DNA of 23,268 nt from GCA-002715885 sp045561575 (GCA_045561575.1 JBJKXM010000067.1:1-23268), one strand, 5' to 3'; shown: positions 8,776-16,947, counted from the stretch's first letter. Notes: generated by a model not told the origin, from the letters alone. Made by a program: numbers and translations.

Positions 8776-9212
8776 CGTGCTTTGTGTATTATATGGGTGA
8801 TGATGCCCCATACCTGGAAGTTCATCGCTGTAGTGATTTTAATAGGAGAGAAGCTGTCGTTTTCAGGCATTAAGTATAAACTTTCTTCATTGACGGCTAT
8901 TCTTTTAACAGTAAATTCTCCATCAATTACTGCAAGTACAATGTCATTGTGTTTTGGATGTAGCGATCTATCTACAATCATAATATCACCACTATTAATA
9001 CCAGCTTTAGTCATTGATGTGCCTTCAACTTTAACACAAAAAGTAGCCTCTTTATTTTTTACAATGTAGTCTTGTAGGTTGATTTCCATTTCAATAAAAT
9101 CATCTGCAGGAGAAGGAAATCCAGCAGCTACGCTAGGCTCAGCTAGCTTAATTTCATCTAAATTTAGATCTTTAAAACTATGGAATGACAACTTGTTTTT
9201 TTGTGTTTTCAT
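8772..9212 (-). CDS. umuD: UmuD, self-cleaving Pol V accessory protein (S24 peptidase family)
   Basis: LexA-fold protein that cuts itself when bound to RecA filaments; the trimmed form joins UmuC. There is no helix-turn-helix, so it is not a LexA repressor. The 146-residue protein shows the cleavage site SVAA|GFPSPADD (Ala30-Gly31, where E. coli has Cys24-Gly25), the nucleophile in EGTSM (Ser66) and the general base in GEFTVKR (Lys103). The Ser-Lys spacing of 37 is identical to E. coli UmuD (60/97). First gene of the umuDC pair and overlaps umuC. The 61-bp upstream gap holds an 8-bp-arm palindrome that could be an operator; the FG-GAP gene lies further upstream on the same strand with no visible terminator between, so some read-through is possible. 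Confidence 0.95.
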   Translation of the reverse strand: MKTQKNKLSFHSFKDLNLDEIKLAEPSVAAGFPSPADDFIEMEINLQDYIVKNKEATFCVKVEGTSMTKAGINSGDIMIVDRSLHPKHNDIVLAVIDGEFTVKRIAVNEESLYLMPENDSFSPIKITTAMNFQVWGIITHIIHKAR

Positions 9213-9226
9213 GCTCTAAATTTCGT

Positions 9227-9246
9227 CATTTATTTTATAATAAATG
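9227..9246 (-). promoter_or_regulatory. Palindrome in the umuDC promoter region, candidate operator
   Basis: A perfect inverted repeat, CATTTATT (9227-9234), a 4-base AT spacer, and AATAAATG (9239-9246), centred about 25 bases before the umuD start codon. Arms are AT-rich and no T-run follows, so it is unlikely to be a terminator. Position before an SOS gene pair makes a LexA-type or other dimeric-repressor site plausible; I cannot match it to a known consensus. No clear TAnnTTTG element is visible beside it. Confidence 0.4.
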
Positions 9247-9273
9247 GTATAGATTTCTGTAAAAAAAATATTT

Positions 9274-11454
9274 TTATTGAACAATAATTTTAGAGGTATA
9301 ATTATTGATGTTTATTAGATATAAACCGCTGTCAATATTTTTTAGATCAAGAGTTATTTTTTTTGTTTTTTTATTTTCAATTAAAACAATTTTTCCAACA
9401 GCATTTGTAATTGTTAGTTTACCAGTGATATTGTTTTCAATGGTTAAAAATCTGGATGTTGGATTTGGGTAAGATTCAAATTCCTGATGAGTCGTAATAA
9501 TTAGATTATTAATAACAGATGAGTCACTACTAAAAAGGCTTAACCCTCCAGAATAATTTCCAATTAAAAGATCTGGCTTTTGATCATTGTTAATGTCTTG
9601 CATAGCAATCATGTTTTTTCCACCTTCATTAAAACTTAGAATTGTTAATGAATCAAACGTTCCAAATAGATTATTATCAATATTATCAAAAACATAGGTT
9701 TGGCCAGTAAATGAACCAGTGTATAATTCATAATTTCCATTATTGTCATAAAATTTTGGTGTACTGAATCCTGAACTAATAATATTACTTTCTATATCAA
9801 TACCACCAAAATATTCAATAATTGTATCAAAAGTTGCATTGTTTAATGTTCCAGAGTTTTCACAATAATTGATAGTTCCTGATTGTTCTCCAATAATTAA
9901 ATCAAGAAGTCCGTCTCTATTTAAATCAACTAATTGAGGGCTAGCAAAATATCCAACATCAAGACCTTTGTACTCAACTTCAGCTAACACAAAATTTGTT
10001 GGAGTTGAGCCAGTATTTTCAAAGAAATGCAATTTACCATTAGCATCTCCTAAAATCATATCTTGATCAGAGTCACCATCTAAATCACCAAATGTAGGAG
10101 ACAGATTGATCGCAGGTATGTTAAGATTTATATTAAGGTTGATATTGGATATGTTTTGCCAATCTCTATCAATAAGAGTAAATTCAGGATTGCTTAAAGA
10201 CCCAGTATTTTCAAAAAGTGCTAGTGAAGATACTGGATTTCCTCCACTTTGATGATATCCGTAATTTCCAACAACAATATCAAGAAGACCATCATTATTA
10301 TGATCAAAAAATGTTGGGTAACTACCAGAGCCTAGGTCAATCATTTCATCTTGAATGAAATTATTTTGTAAGAAATTAAAATCAACATTAGTGTTTGAGC
10401 CAGAGTTATCAAATAGCCAACAACTTGTGAAATTAGATGAATTGTTTTCACTATTTGTTGTGACCATTAAATCTTTAACTCCATCATTAGTTAAATCCAG
10501 ATAATAGGCAGCTGGAAAAATTTCTAAGTTAGCGGGTAAAGTATTTAAATTATTTGATGGAAAAAGTGAATCAACCATAATCATATTTGCATTCAGACTG
10601 TCTCCACCATTAATCAATAAATTTAAATTATTAAAGCTGATATCGCCTAAAATTATGTCTTTGTCATTATCATTATCAATATCTATTGCAAGAAGAGTTG
10701 AGCCAGCATGCTTTTGTTTGGAATTGGGATGATTAATAATTGGAGGGCATTGACAATTTTGACAATTTAGGGTGTATGTGTTTAGTCCTTCATAGAAATT
10801 ACCCCAACAACTTTCTGATAATTCAAATAAAATCGTGTCACAACTACCAGTAGTTTCCATGGCCAAGTTTTTGTGATATTCAATAAAACCGCCTGTTATT
10901 TTAAATGTTAAAATATCTAAATCTCCATCATTATCAACATCAGCAACTGCAGGAATGTCAACTGCTGAAATAAATATGTTAAGCGGTATTGGACCACCAT
11001 AATTACTTCTAACTAGAGTATCTGTAAGTTCGAAGCTAAGAGATGTTGTTGATGTATTTTTAAAAATGGCAAATCCGCCAGAAGAATAAGTATAAATGTC
11101 GTTTTTGCCATCGCAGTTATAGTCAGCAAAAATTACCCAATCATGTAATTTTTTTCCGTCTTGATGTAATGGAAATGAACTTCTGTAATCCGGTGCAAAT
11201 AAAAACTCTCCATTTTTATTTAAAAAAGGAAGTAGTTTATTTCCAGTTTTATCAAATACAATTAAATCTTTATTTCCATCAAGATCTAAATCAATTTCGT
11301 GAAATTGTGCTGAATTGATACCTCCTGCCCAAGCATTTTTAAATTTTATATTGTTTTCAATTAAAGCTACAGTCGTGTCTCTGTAAAAATTGTTTTGACA
11401 AAAAAGAGAGGTGCTGAATACTAGAAGTAGAAAGATTATATTTTTTTTAAGCAC
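9274..11454 (-). CDS. Secreted FG-GAP/VCBS-repeat protein with type A T9SS sorting tail
   Basis: Surface or secreted protein of unknown binding target. N-terminal signal peptide (LKKN, then IIFLLLVFSTSLFCQ), then at least nine Ca2+-binding-type loops such as DLDLDGNKDL, DVDNDGDLDIL, DIDNDNDKDI, DHNNDGLLDIV, DLDGDSDQDM and DLNRDGLLDL, the pattern of integrin-alpha/FG-GAP beta-propeller blades. The last about 75 residues (SYPNPTSRFLTIEN ... ENKKTKKITLDL ... GLYLININN) are a type A (Por) secretion C-terminal domain. Start: the longest frame begins at a TTG at 11470-11472, but that codon lies inside a perfect TATCTTTG promoter element, so I prefer the GTG at 11452-11454, which also gives a normal-length signal peptide. 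There is no ATG choice. A Cys-dense stretch (SCWGNF ... NCQNCQCPP, nt about 10745-10845) breaks the blade pattern. Confidence 0.88.
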   Translation of the reverse strand: MLKKNIIFLLLVFSTSLFCQNNFYRDTTVALIENNIKFKNAWAGGINSAQFHEIDLDLDGNKDLIVFDKTGNKLLPFLNKNGEFLFAPDYRSSFPLHQDGKKLHDWVIFADYNCDGKNDIYTYSSGGFAIFKNTSTTSLSFELTDTLVRSNYGGPIPLNIFISAVDIPAVADVDNDGDLDILTFKITGGFIEYHKNLAMETTGSCDTILFELSESCWGNFYEGLNTYTLNCQNCQCPPIINHPNSKQKHAGSTLLAIDIDNDNDKDIILGDISFNNLNLLINGGDSLNANMIMVDSLFPSNNLNTLPANLEIFPAAYYLDLTNDGVKDLMVTTNSENNSSNFTSCWLFDNSGSNTNVDFNFLQNNFIQDEMIDLGSGSYPTFFDHNNDGLLDIVVGNYGYHQSGGNPVSSLALFENTGSLSNPEFTLIDRDWQNISNINLNINLNIPAINLSPTFGDLDGDSDQDMILGDANGKLHFFENTGSTPTNFVLAEVEYKGLDVGYFASPQLVDLNRDGLLDLIIGEQSGTINYCENSGTLNNATFDTIIEYFGGIDIESNIISSGFSTPKFYDNNGNYELYTGSFTGQTYVFDNIDNNLFGTFDSLTILSFNEGGKNMIAMQDINNDQKPDLLIGNYSGGLSLFSSDSSVINNLIITTHQEFESYPNPTSRFLTIENNITGKLTITNAVGKIVLIENKKTKKITLDLKNIDSGLYLININNYTSKIIVQ

Positions 11455-11469
11455 AATAATTTTTTTATA

Positions 11470-11477
11470 CAAAGATA
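11470..11477 (-). promoter_or_regulatory. -7 promoter element of the FG-GAP gene
   Basis: Minus-strand TATCTTTG, a full match to the Bacteroidota -7 consensus TAnnTTTG. A TTG-type -33 element is not clear at the expected distance upstream. Transcription would begin near 11463, leaving a leader of roughly 10 bases before the GTG start. Confidence 0.5.
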
Positions 11478-11563
11478 TTAATATGATTGTTCCTTAATGA
11501 TTTTCGAGAATCTTTTATTATATATTCATTAGTATTGAATTATTATATTTAGGACGAAAAGAT

Positions 11564-11571
11564 TATATTTG
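11564..11571 (+). promoter_or_regulatory. -7 promoter element of secDF
   Basis: Plus-strand TATATTTG followed by CCG, a full match to TAnnTTTG, 22 bases before the secDF ATG. The nearest upstream TTG (11535-11537) is 26 bases away, longer than usual, so the -33 box is weak. Divergent from the FG-GAP promoter about 90 bp to the left. Confidence 0.55.
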
Positions 11572-11593
11572 CCGACTCTAAAAAGTTAACGTT

Positions 11594-14593
11594 ATGCAAA
11601 ATAGAAACTTTATAAAAATTGTAGCTGTAGTATTTGCTTTAATTTGTTTGTATCAATTGTCATTTACATGGGTTGCAGATGGTGTAGAAAGTGATGCTAT
11701 TGAATATTCTGAATCTTACAACGAAAATGAAAGAGAAGCAAAAGTTAAACAATATTTAGACTCAATAAATTCTGAAGAAGTTTATGATATATTTATTGCT
11801 CAATATACTTATGCTGATTGTAAGCAAAGAGAATTAAATTTGGGGCTTGACCTAAAAGGAGGAATGAACGTTACTCTTGAAGTAATGGTTGTGGATGTTT
11901 TAAAGGCTCTCTCAAATAACAGTAGTGATGAGTTGTTTAATACGTCTATTAAAAATGCTCTTAAAGCTCAAGAAAATAGTCAAGATGATTTTGTTACTCT
12001 CTTTGGGATTGAATATGAAAAATTATCTCCTAACAATGGTCTAGCAGTAATTTTCACTTCACAATTAAAGGATAAAGTAAAAATTAATGCTACAAACAAT
12101 CAGGTTATAGATGTTCTTAAATTAGAAGTTGAAGATGCAATTTCTAGATCTTTTAATATTTTAAGAAGTAGAATTGATAGATTTGGTGTAACTCAACCTA
12201 ATATTCAGAGACTTGAAACAGCAGGGAGAATTTTAGTTGAATTACCTGGAATAAAAGACCCTGAAAGAGCTAGAAAATTATTGCAATCTACCGCTCAGCT
12301 TGAGTTTTGGGAAACCTATGAGTACAGTGAATTATTTCAATCACTTGAAAACGTTAATACTTATTTAAGAGAAACAAATGTTGTTGATTCAACTGAAATA
12401 TTAGAAAATAATGAGGATTCTAACATCGAGACAGTTGAGTCAAATGAAGAGATTAGCGATTTAATAGATGATGATAATTTACTCGCAGACTTAGAAACAG
12501 ATTCATTAAGTGCAGACAGTGCTGATCAGCTTTCTTTTGAAGAATTTGCTCAAAATAATCCCCTTTATGCTGTTCTTTACCCAAATGTTAACCAGCAAAA
12601 TCAAATACAGCCTGGTCCTGTAGTAGGTTTTTGTGCAGTTAAAGATACAAGTGAATTAAACAATTATCTTAATGATCCTGCAGTGATGAAATTTTTTCCT
12701 GTTGATGTAAAATTTGCATATACTGTAAAGCCTTATGATACAGAAGAAAGGTTTATACAACTTGTAGCTTTAAGAGTTACAAATAGAGATGGTAATGCAG
12801 CTATGGATGGTGATGTTGTTACTGATGCTTCACAAGCATTTGGGCAATACAATTCATCAGCTGAAGTTTCTATGTCTATGAATCAAGAAGGTGCAAAACA
12901 ATGGAAAAGACTAACTGCAGAAAACATTGGTAAGAGTATTGCTATTGTATTAGACGGATTTGTTTATTCATATCCTACCGTGCAAAGTGAAATAAGTGGT
13001 GGTAGATCTTCTATTTCAGGAGATTTCTCTGTTAACGAAGCTAAAGATTTAGCTAATATTTTAAAGTCTGGGAAACTCCCAGCTCCAGCTAGAATTATTG
13101 AAGAAGCTATTGTAGGTCCTTCTCTTGGGGAGGAAGCAATTAGTTCTGGTCTAACTTCTTTTATTTTTGCTTTACTAATTGTTCTTGTTTACATGATTTT
13201 CTTTTATAATAGAGCAGGAATAGTTTCTAATGTGGCTTTATTAGCAAATATATTTTTCATTTTTGGTGTTTTATCATCACTTGGAGCAGTTTTAACTCTT
13301 CCTGGTATTGCTGGTATAATTTTGACAATAGGTATGTCAGTAGATGCAAATGTTCTTATCTATGAAAGAATTAGAGAAGAATTAACTAATGGTAAAGGAA
13401 TAAGATTGGCAATTTCGGATGGATATAATAGTGCATACAGTTCAATTATTGATGCTAACGTTACTACTTTGTTGACAGGTATAATATTATACACTTTTGG
13501 AACAGGTCCAATTAAAGGATTTGCAACAACATTGGTAATTGGAATTATAACTTCATTATTTGCTGCAATTTTTATTACTAGATTAATTATTTCTGCTCGA
13601 TTAAATAAAGGAAAGGATATGCATTTTTCTAACAAAATCACCAAAGGTGCATTTAAAAACACTAATGTAGATTTTATTGGTTTAAGAAAGAGATTCTATA
13701 TTTTATCGTCAATAATTGTTGTACTTGGTTTAGGATCTTTATTTACAAAAGGACTGCAGTTAGGAGTAGATTTTGATGGAGGAAGAACATTTGTTGTTCG
13801 TTTTGATGATTCTGTTAATAATGAAGATTTGAGAAATGAATTGTCTAATGTTTTTGTTGATAACGATGGCTTAAAATATACTCCTCAAGTTAAAACTTTC
13901 GGTGATGATAACCAAGTAAAAATTACAACTTCATTTATGATCAATAACAATGACGTAAATACTGATAAAGTTGTTGAAGACAAGTTGAACGAAGGCTTAA
14001 AAACTAGTGGGCTTAATTATGAAATAATGAGTTCTCAGAAAGTAGGTCCTACAATAGCAGATGATATTAAAGATGCTGCTGTATGGTCTATTATATTTTC
14101 ACTACTTGTAATCTTCATGTATATTTTATTAAGATTCAGAAAGTGGCAATTTAGTCTTGGTGCTGTAGCAGCAGTTTTCCATGATGTAATTATTGTATTA
14201 TCTATTTTCTCATTCTTTTATGGAATATTACCTTTCTCATTAGAAATTGATCAAGCATTTATTGCAGCTATTTTAACAATAATTGGTTATTCATTAAATG
14301 ATACTGTTGTTGTTTTTGATAGAGTTCGTGAGTACATGAATATAAATAAAAAGAAAAAAGTTCATGAATTTATGAATGGTTCACTTAATAGTACTCTAAG
14401 TAGAACAATTAATACTTCTTTAACCACATTCTTTGTGTTACTTGTAATATTTATTTTTGGTGGTGAAGTTATCAGAGGATTTATGTTTGCATTAATGGTA
14501 GGTGTTATAGTTGGAACTTATTCTTCCTTATTTATTGCATCTCCAATAATGTTGGATACCATGGGTGCCAAAGCAGAAAGTAGCAAAAAATAA
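11594..14593 (+). CDS. secDF: SecDF fusion, proton-driven Sec translocation accessory protein
   Basis: Inner-membrane RND-family protein that helps pull preproteins through SecYEG from the periplasmic side using the proton gradient. At 999 residues it is the single-chain SecD-SecF form usual in Bacteroidota. The first membrane helix is at about residues 8-26, then the large P1 periplasmic domain (D1 motif NLGLDLKGGMNVTLEV, and RSRIDRFGVTQPNIQ), five helices with the SecD signature GMSVDANVLIYERIREE (about 578-594), then the SecF half with LGVDFDGGRTFVVRF and GYSLNDTVVVFDRVRE (about 897-912); the Asp residues in these signatures are the proton-path candidates of the family. An acidic low-complexity insert (nt about 12385-12545, rich in E, D, S) interrupts the P1 region. 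tatA follows 33 bases downstream on the same strand. In this window it would serve export of both T9SS cargo proteins. Confidence 0.97.
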   Translation: MQNRNFIKIVAVVFALICLYQLSFTWVADGVESDAIEYSESYNENEREAKVKQYLDSINSEEVYDIFIAQYTYADCKQRELNLGLDLKGGMNVTLEVMVVDVLKALSNNSSDELFNTSIKNALKAQENSQDDFVTLFGIEYEKLSPNNGLAVIFTSQLKDKVKINATNNQVIDVLKLEVEDAISRSFNILRSRIDRFGVTQPNIQRLETAGRILVELPGIKDPERARKLLQSTAQLEFWETYEYSELFQSLENVNTYLRETNVVDSTEILENNEDSNIETVESNEEISDLIDDDNLLADLETDSLSADSADQLSFEEFAQNNPLYAVLYPNVNQQNQIQPGPVVGFCAVKDTSELNNYLNDPAVMKFFPVDVKFAYTVKPYDTEERFIQLVALRVTNRDGNAAMDGDVVTDASQAFGQYNSSAEVSMSMNQEGAKQWKRLTAENIGKSIAIVLDGFVYSYPTVQSEISGGRSSISGDFSVNEAKDLANILKSGKLPAPARIIEEAIVGPSLGEEAISSGLTSFIFALLIVLVYMIFFYNRAGIVSNVALLANIFFIFGVLSSLGAVLTLPGIAGIILTIGMSVDANVLIYERIREELTNGKGIRLAISDGYNSAYSSIIDANVTTLLTGIILYTFGTGPIKGFATTLVIGIITSLFAAIFITRLIISARLNKGKDMHFSNKITKGAFKNTNVDFIGLRKRFYILSSIIVVLGLGSLFTKGLQLGVDFDGGRTFVVRFDDSVNNEDLRNELSNVFVDNDGLKYTPQVKTFGDDNQVKITTSFMINNNDVNTDKVVEDKLNEGLKTSGLNYEIMSSQKVGPTIADDIKDAAVWSIIFSLLVIFMYILLRFRKWQFSLGAVAAVFHDVIIVLSIFSFFYGILPFSLEIDQAFIAAILTIIGYSLNDTVVVFDRVREYMNINKKKKVHEFMNGSLNSTLSRTINTSLTTFFVLLVIFIFGGEVIRGFMFALMVGVIVGTYSSLFIASPIMLDTMGAKAESSKK

Positions 14594-14626
14594 TTTTTTG
14601 ATTATTTTTATATTTTACACTTTAAG

Positions 14627-14827
14627 ATGTTTCTATTTATAGGAGGGCCTGAAATAATTGTTATATTACTATTTGTAGTAATATTTTTTGGATCTAGTAA
14701 AATTCCTAGTCTAGCAAGATCTCTTGGAAAAACTATACGTGAGGTTAAGGATGCTTCTAATGAAATAAAAAAAGAGATTAGAGATAGTGCAAATGAAGTT
14801 AATGATGATTTAGAAAATCAACCTTAA
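14627..14827 (+). CDS. tatA: TatA/TatE-family twin-arginine translocase subunit
   Basis: Small membrane protein that oligomerises to let folded Tat substrates cross the inner membrane. The 66 residues show the family plan: short N-terminus with GGPEIIVILLFVVIFFG (one membrane helix), the FFGSSKIPSLARSLGK hinge and start of the amphipathic helix, then a charged tail (EIKKEIRDSANEVNDD). Length is typical for TatA. Its stop overlaps the start of the next gene by one base (TAATG), so the two are translationally linked; it probably shares the secDF transcript, as only 33 bases separate them. No tatC is seen in the window. Confidence 0.93.
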   Translation: MFLFIGGPEIIVILLFVVIFFGSSKIPSLARSLGKTIREVKDASNEIKKEIRDSANEVNDDLENQP

Positions 14828-15774
14828 TGTATTCCTTACTTTTTTTAATCTTAGGCTTTGTTCTGTTATATTATGGTGGTGAATTTCTTGTAAAGGGCTC
14901 TGTTAACCTAGCAAATAAGTTAAATATATCTAAGCTTGTTGCTGGTATGACTATTGTATCTTTTGCAACATCTTCTCCTGAACTTTTTGTTAGTATAGAG
15001 GCTATAGTAAATAAAAATAGCGATATCGTTTTTGGTAATATCATTGGATCCAACATTGCCAATATTGCATTGGTTTTAGGATGTACTGCTCTTTTTTTTA
15101 ATATAAATGTATCTAATAAAACATTGAAAATTGATTTTCCTTTTTTGTTTTTTGCTACTTTTTCAGTTGGATATATTTTATACTTCTTAGGAAAGATTAC
15201 TTTTTTTACGGGTCTAATTCTTTTAATGATATTAACCGCTTATTTATTTTATATTATTTCTAGCTCAAGAAATGAAAAAAATAGTATTGTTGATCAAGAA
15301 GAAAAGTATGATAAATCTACTTTTTTAAATTGTTTTATATATTTAATTTTAGGAATTGTACTTTTAAAATATGGAGCTGATTTCTTAGTTTCTAGCGCAA
15401 TAGATATTGCAACATTATTAAATATTGAAGAAAGAATAATTGCTGTTACTGTCGTTGCAATTGGCACCTCTGTACCAGAATTAGCGACCTCTCTTGTAGC
15501 TGCATTAAAAAAAGAGGTAGATCTTGCCGTTGGTAATATCGTTGGGTCAAATATTTTTAATCTTTTAGCTGTTTTAGGAATAACTGCATTGTATAAAGAA
15601 ATTGAAATAATGAATAATGATATTCTGTCAATTGATTACCTTTTTATGTTTATCATTACAGTAATCTTTGGAGTGATGTTGTATTTTTTTGATAAGGGAA
15701 AAATAAATAAATTAAAAGGAGGTGTTCTCCTTTTAATTTATTTTTCATTTATCTATTATTCGATAATTAGCTAA
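14827..15774 (+). CDS. CaCA-family Na+/Ca2+ exchanger (YrbG-like)
   Basis: Inner-membrane cation antiporter, predicted to expel Ca2+ against Na+ or H+. The 315-residue protein has about ten hydrophobic segments and the two inverted alpha repeats of the family: alpha-1 VAGMTIVSFATSSPELFVS ... NIIGSNIANIALVLG (residues about 38-85) and alpha-2 AVTVVAIGTSVPELATSL ... GNIVGSNIFNLLAVLG (about 204-250), each with the ion-binding SPE/VPE acid. Its start overlaps the tatA stop by one base. The 3' end overlaps the convergent glutamine synthetase gene by 8 bases (TTAGCTAA, read as a stop on both strands), and its last codons contain a strong terminator-like hairpin. The exact ion specificity cannot be read from sequence. 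Confidence 0.92.
   Translation: MYSLLFLILGFVLLYYGGEFLVKGSVNLANKLNISKLVAGMTIVSFATSSPELFVSIEAIVNKNSDIVFGNIIGSNIANIALVLGCTALFFNINVSNKTLKIDFPFLFFATFSVGYILYFLGKITFFTGLILLMILTAYLFYIISSSRNEKNSIVDQEEKYDKSTFLNCFIYLILGIVLLKYGADFLVSSAIDIATLLNIEERIIAVTVVAIGTSVPELATSLVAALKKEVDLAVGNIVGSNIFNLLAVLGITALYKEIEIMNNDILSIDYLFMFIITVIFGVMLYFFDKGKINKLKGGVLLLIYFSFIYYSIIS
15705..15745. terminator. Intrinsic terminator hairpin embedded in the exchanger gene, serving glnII
   Basis: A perfect 17-bp inverted repeat, 15705-15721 and 15727-15743, core AAAAGGAG/CTCCTTTT, loop of 5 bases. It lies 24 bases beyond the glnII stop on the minus strand, where it is followed by a T-rich stretch (TTATTTTTCCC), so it fits as the glnII terminator. 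On the plus strand it sits inside the last codons of the exchanger and is also followed by short T-runs. Confidence 0.75.
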
Positions 15775-16777
15775 TATTTGCAGCTTTTACTGTTTTTACT
15801 ATAATTCCTGCAATTTTGTAAGGATCACCATTAGATGCAGGTCTTCTATCTTCTAACCAACCTTTCCATCCTTTCTCAACTGTAATAATAGGAATTCTTA
15901 TTGATGCTCCTCTATCTGAAATACCATAACTAAAATCTGTAATTGATGCTGTTTCGTGTAATCCAGTAAGTCTTTGATCATTAAATTCTCCATATACCGC
16001 AATATGATCTTGAGCAACTGGTCTAAATGCCTCACAGATTTTTTCATATGTTTCTTGAGATCCACATGTTCTTAGTGTGGTATTCGAGAAGTTAGCATGC
16101 ATACCTGAACCATTCCAATCTCCCTTAACAGGCTTAGGGTGGTACTCAATGTAATATCCGTATCTCTCAGTAAGCCTATCTAAAAGATATCTTGCAATCC
16201 AAATTTCATCACCTGCTTTTTTTGCTCCCTTTGCAAATAATTGAAATTCCCACTGCCCACTTGCTACTTCTTGATTTATTCCTTCAAAATTAAGACCAGC
16301 TTCTATACATTGATCAGCATGTTCTTCAACTAAATCTCTTCCGTGAGTATTTTTTCCTCCAACAGAGCAATAATATAGTCCTTGTGGACCAGGGTATCCT
16401 CCAACTGGAAAACCAAGAGGTAAATCAGTTGCAGTATCCATTATAAAGTATTCTTGTTCAAAACCAAACCAAAAATCATTATCATCATCATCAATTGTTG
16501 CTCTAGCGTTAGATGGGTGTGGGGTGCCATCAGCATTAAGAACTTCTGTCATAACGAGGAAGCCATTTATTCTATCAGGGTCAGGATAGATAGCTACAGG
16601 CTTTAACAAACAATCAGATGATCCACCTTCAGCTTGTCTAGTTGAACTTCCATCAAATGACCAAATAGGACAATCTTCTAAATTGCCTGAAAAGTTTTCT
16701 ACTACTTTAGTTTTACTTCTCATGTTTTGTGTTGGCTTATAGCCATCAAGCCAAATATATTCAAGTTTATTTTTCAT
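15767..16777 (-). CDS. glnII: Glutamine synthetase, GSII (eukaryote-type) family
   Basis: Makes glutamine from glutamate, ammonia and ATP in the cytoplasm, the entry step for ammonium assimilation. The short length (336 residues; GSI enzymes are about 470) and the motifs place it in class II: WLDGYKP near the N-terminus, WSFDGSSTRQAEG, the metal-site region FGFEQEYF, VASGQWEFQ, the ATP/glutamate-site segment GDWNGSGMHANFS, and GISDRGASIRIP. ATG start at 16775-16777; the divergent OmpA-family gene starts 224 bp away. Transcription ends probably at the hairpin inside the neighbouring exchanger. GSII enzymes lack the adenylylation loop control of GSI; no glnB or other nitrogen regulator is nearby, and I found no convincing promoter for it in the upstream gap. 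Confidence 0.95.
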   Translation of the reverse strand: MKNKLEYIWLDGYKPTQNMRSKTKVVENFSGNLEDCPIWSFDGSSTRQAEGGSSDCLLKPVAIYPDPDRINGFLVMTEVLNADGTPHPSNARATIDDDDNDFWFGFEQEYFIMDTATDLPLGFPVGGYPGPQGLYYCSVGGKNTHGRDLVEEHADQCIEAGLNFEGINQEVASGQWEFQLFAKGAKKAGDEIWIARYLLDRLTERYGYYIEYHPKPVKGDWNGSGMHANFSNTTLRTCGSQETYEKICEAFRPVAQDHIAVYGEFNDQRLTGLHETASITDFSYGISDRGASIRIPIITVEKGWKGWLEDRRPASNGDPYKIAGIIVKTVKAANIS

Positions 16778-16947
16778 TTATTGATTTTATTAAGTTATAG
16801 ATAAATTAAATTTGGTCTTAGTTATTTATACTTTAATTATTACAAAAATTGAATTTATTTTTATTTATGAAGAATAATTAGGTTTTAAAAAAAAAAGAAT
16901 TATTAAAATGTTATTAACACTCTTATGTTTTTATATAAAAAAAACCC

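Noticed and set aside
8482..9069. Plus-strand open frames of 63-95 codons opposite umuC and umuD
   Set aside because: They are antisense shadows of well-supported genes with catalytic motifs and show no family features of their own.
8772..9212. LexA repressor
   Set aside because: The peptidase half is present, but the N-terminal 30 residues are too short for a helix-turn-helix and the gene is coupled to umuC, so UmuD fits.
13360..13662. Minus-strand 100-codon hydrophobic frame within secDF
   Set aside because: Its hydrophobicity mirrors the antisense of the SecDF membrane helices; there is no independent evidence.
14587..14608. AAAATAAT/ATTATTTT hairpin between secDF and tatA
   Set aside because: It consists only of A-T pairs, which arise constantly at this base composition, and the genes are close enough to be one transcript.
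15466..15481. TGGCAC inside the exchanger gene as a second sigma-54 site
   Set aside because: The -12 part (TTGC) is missing at the required distance and the site is inside a coding region.
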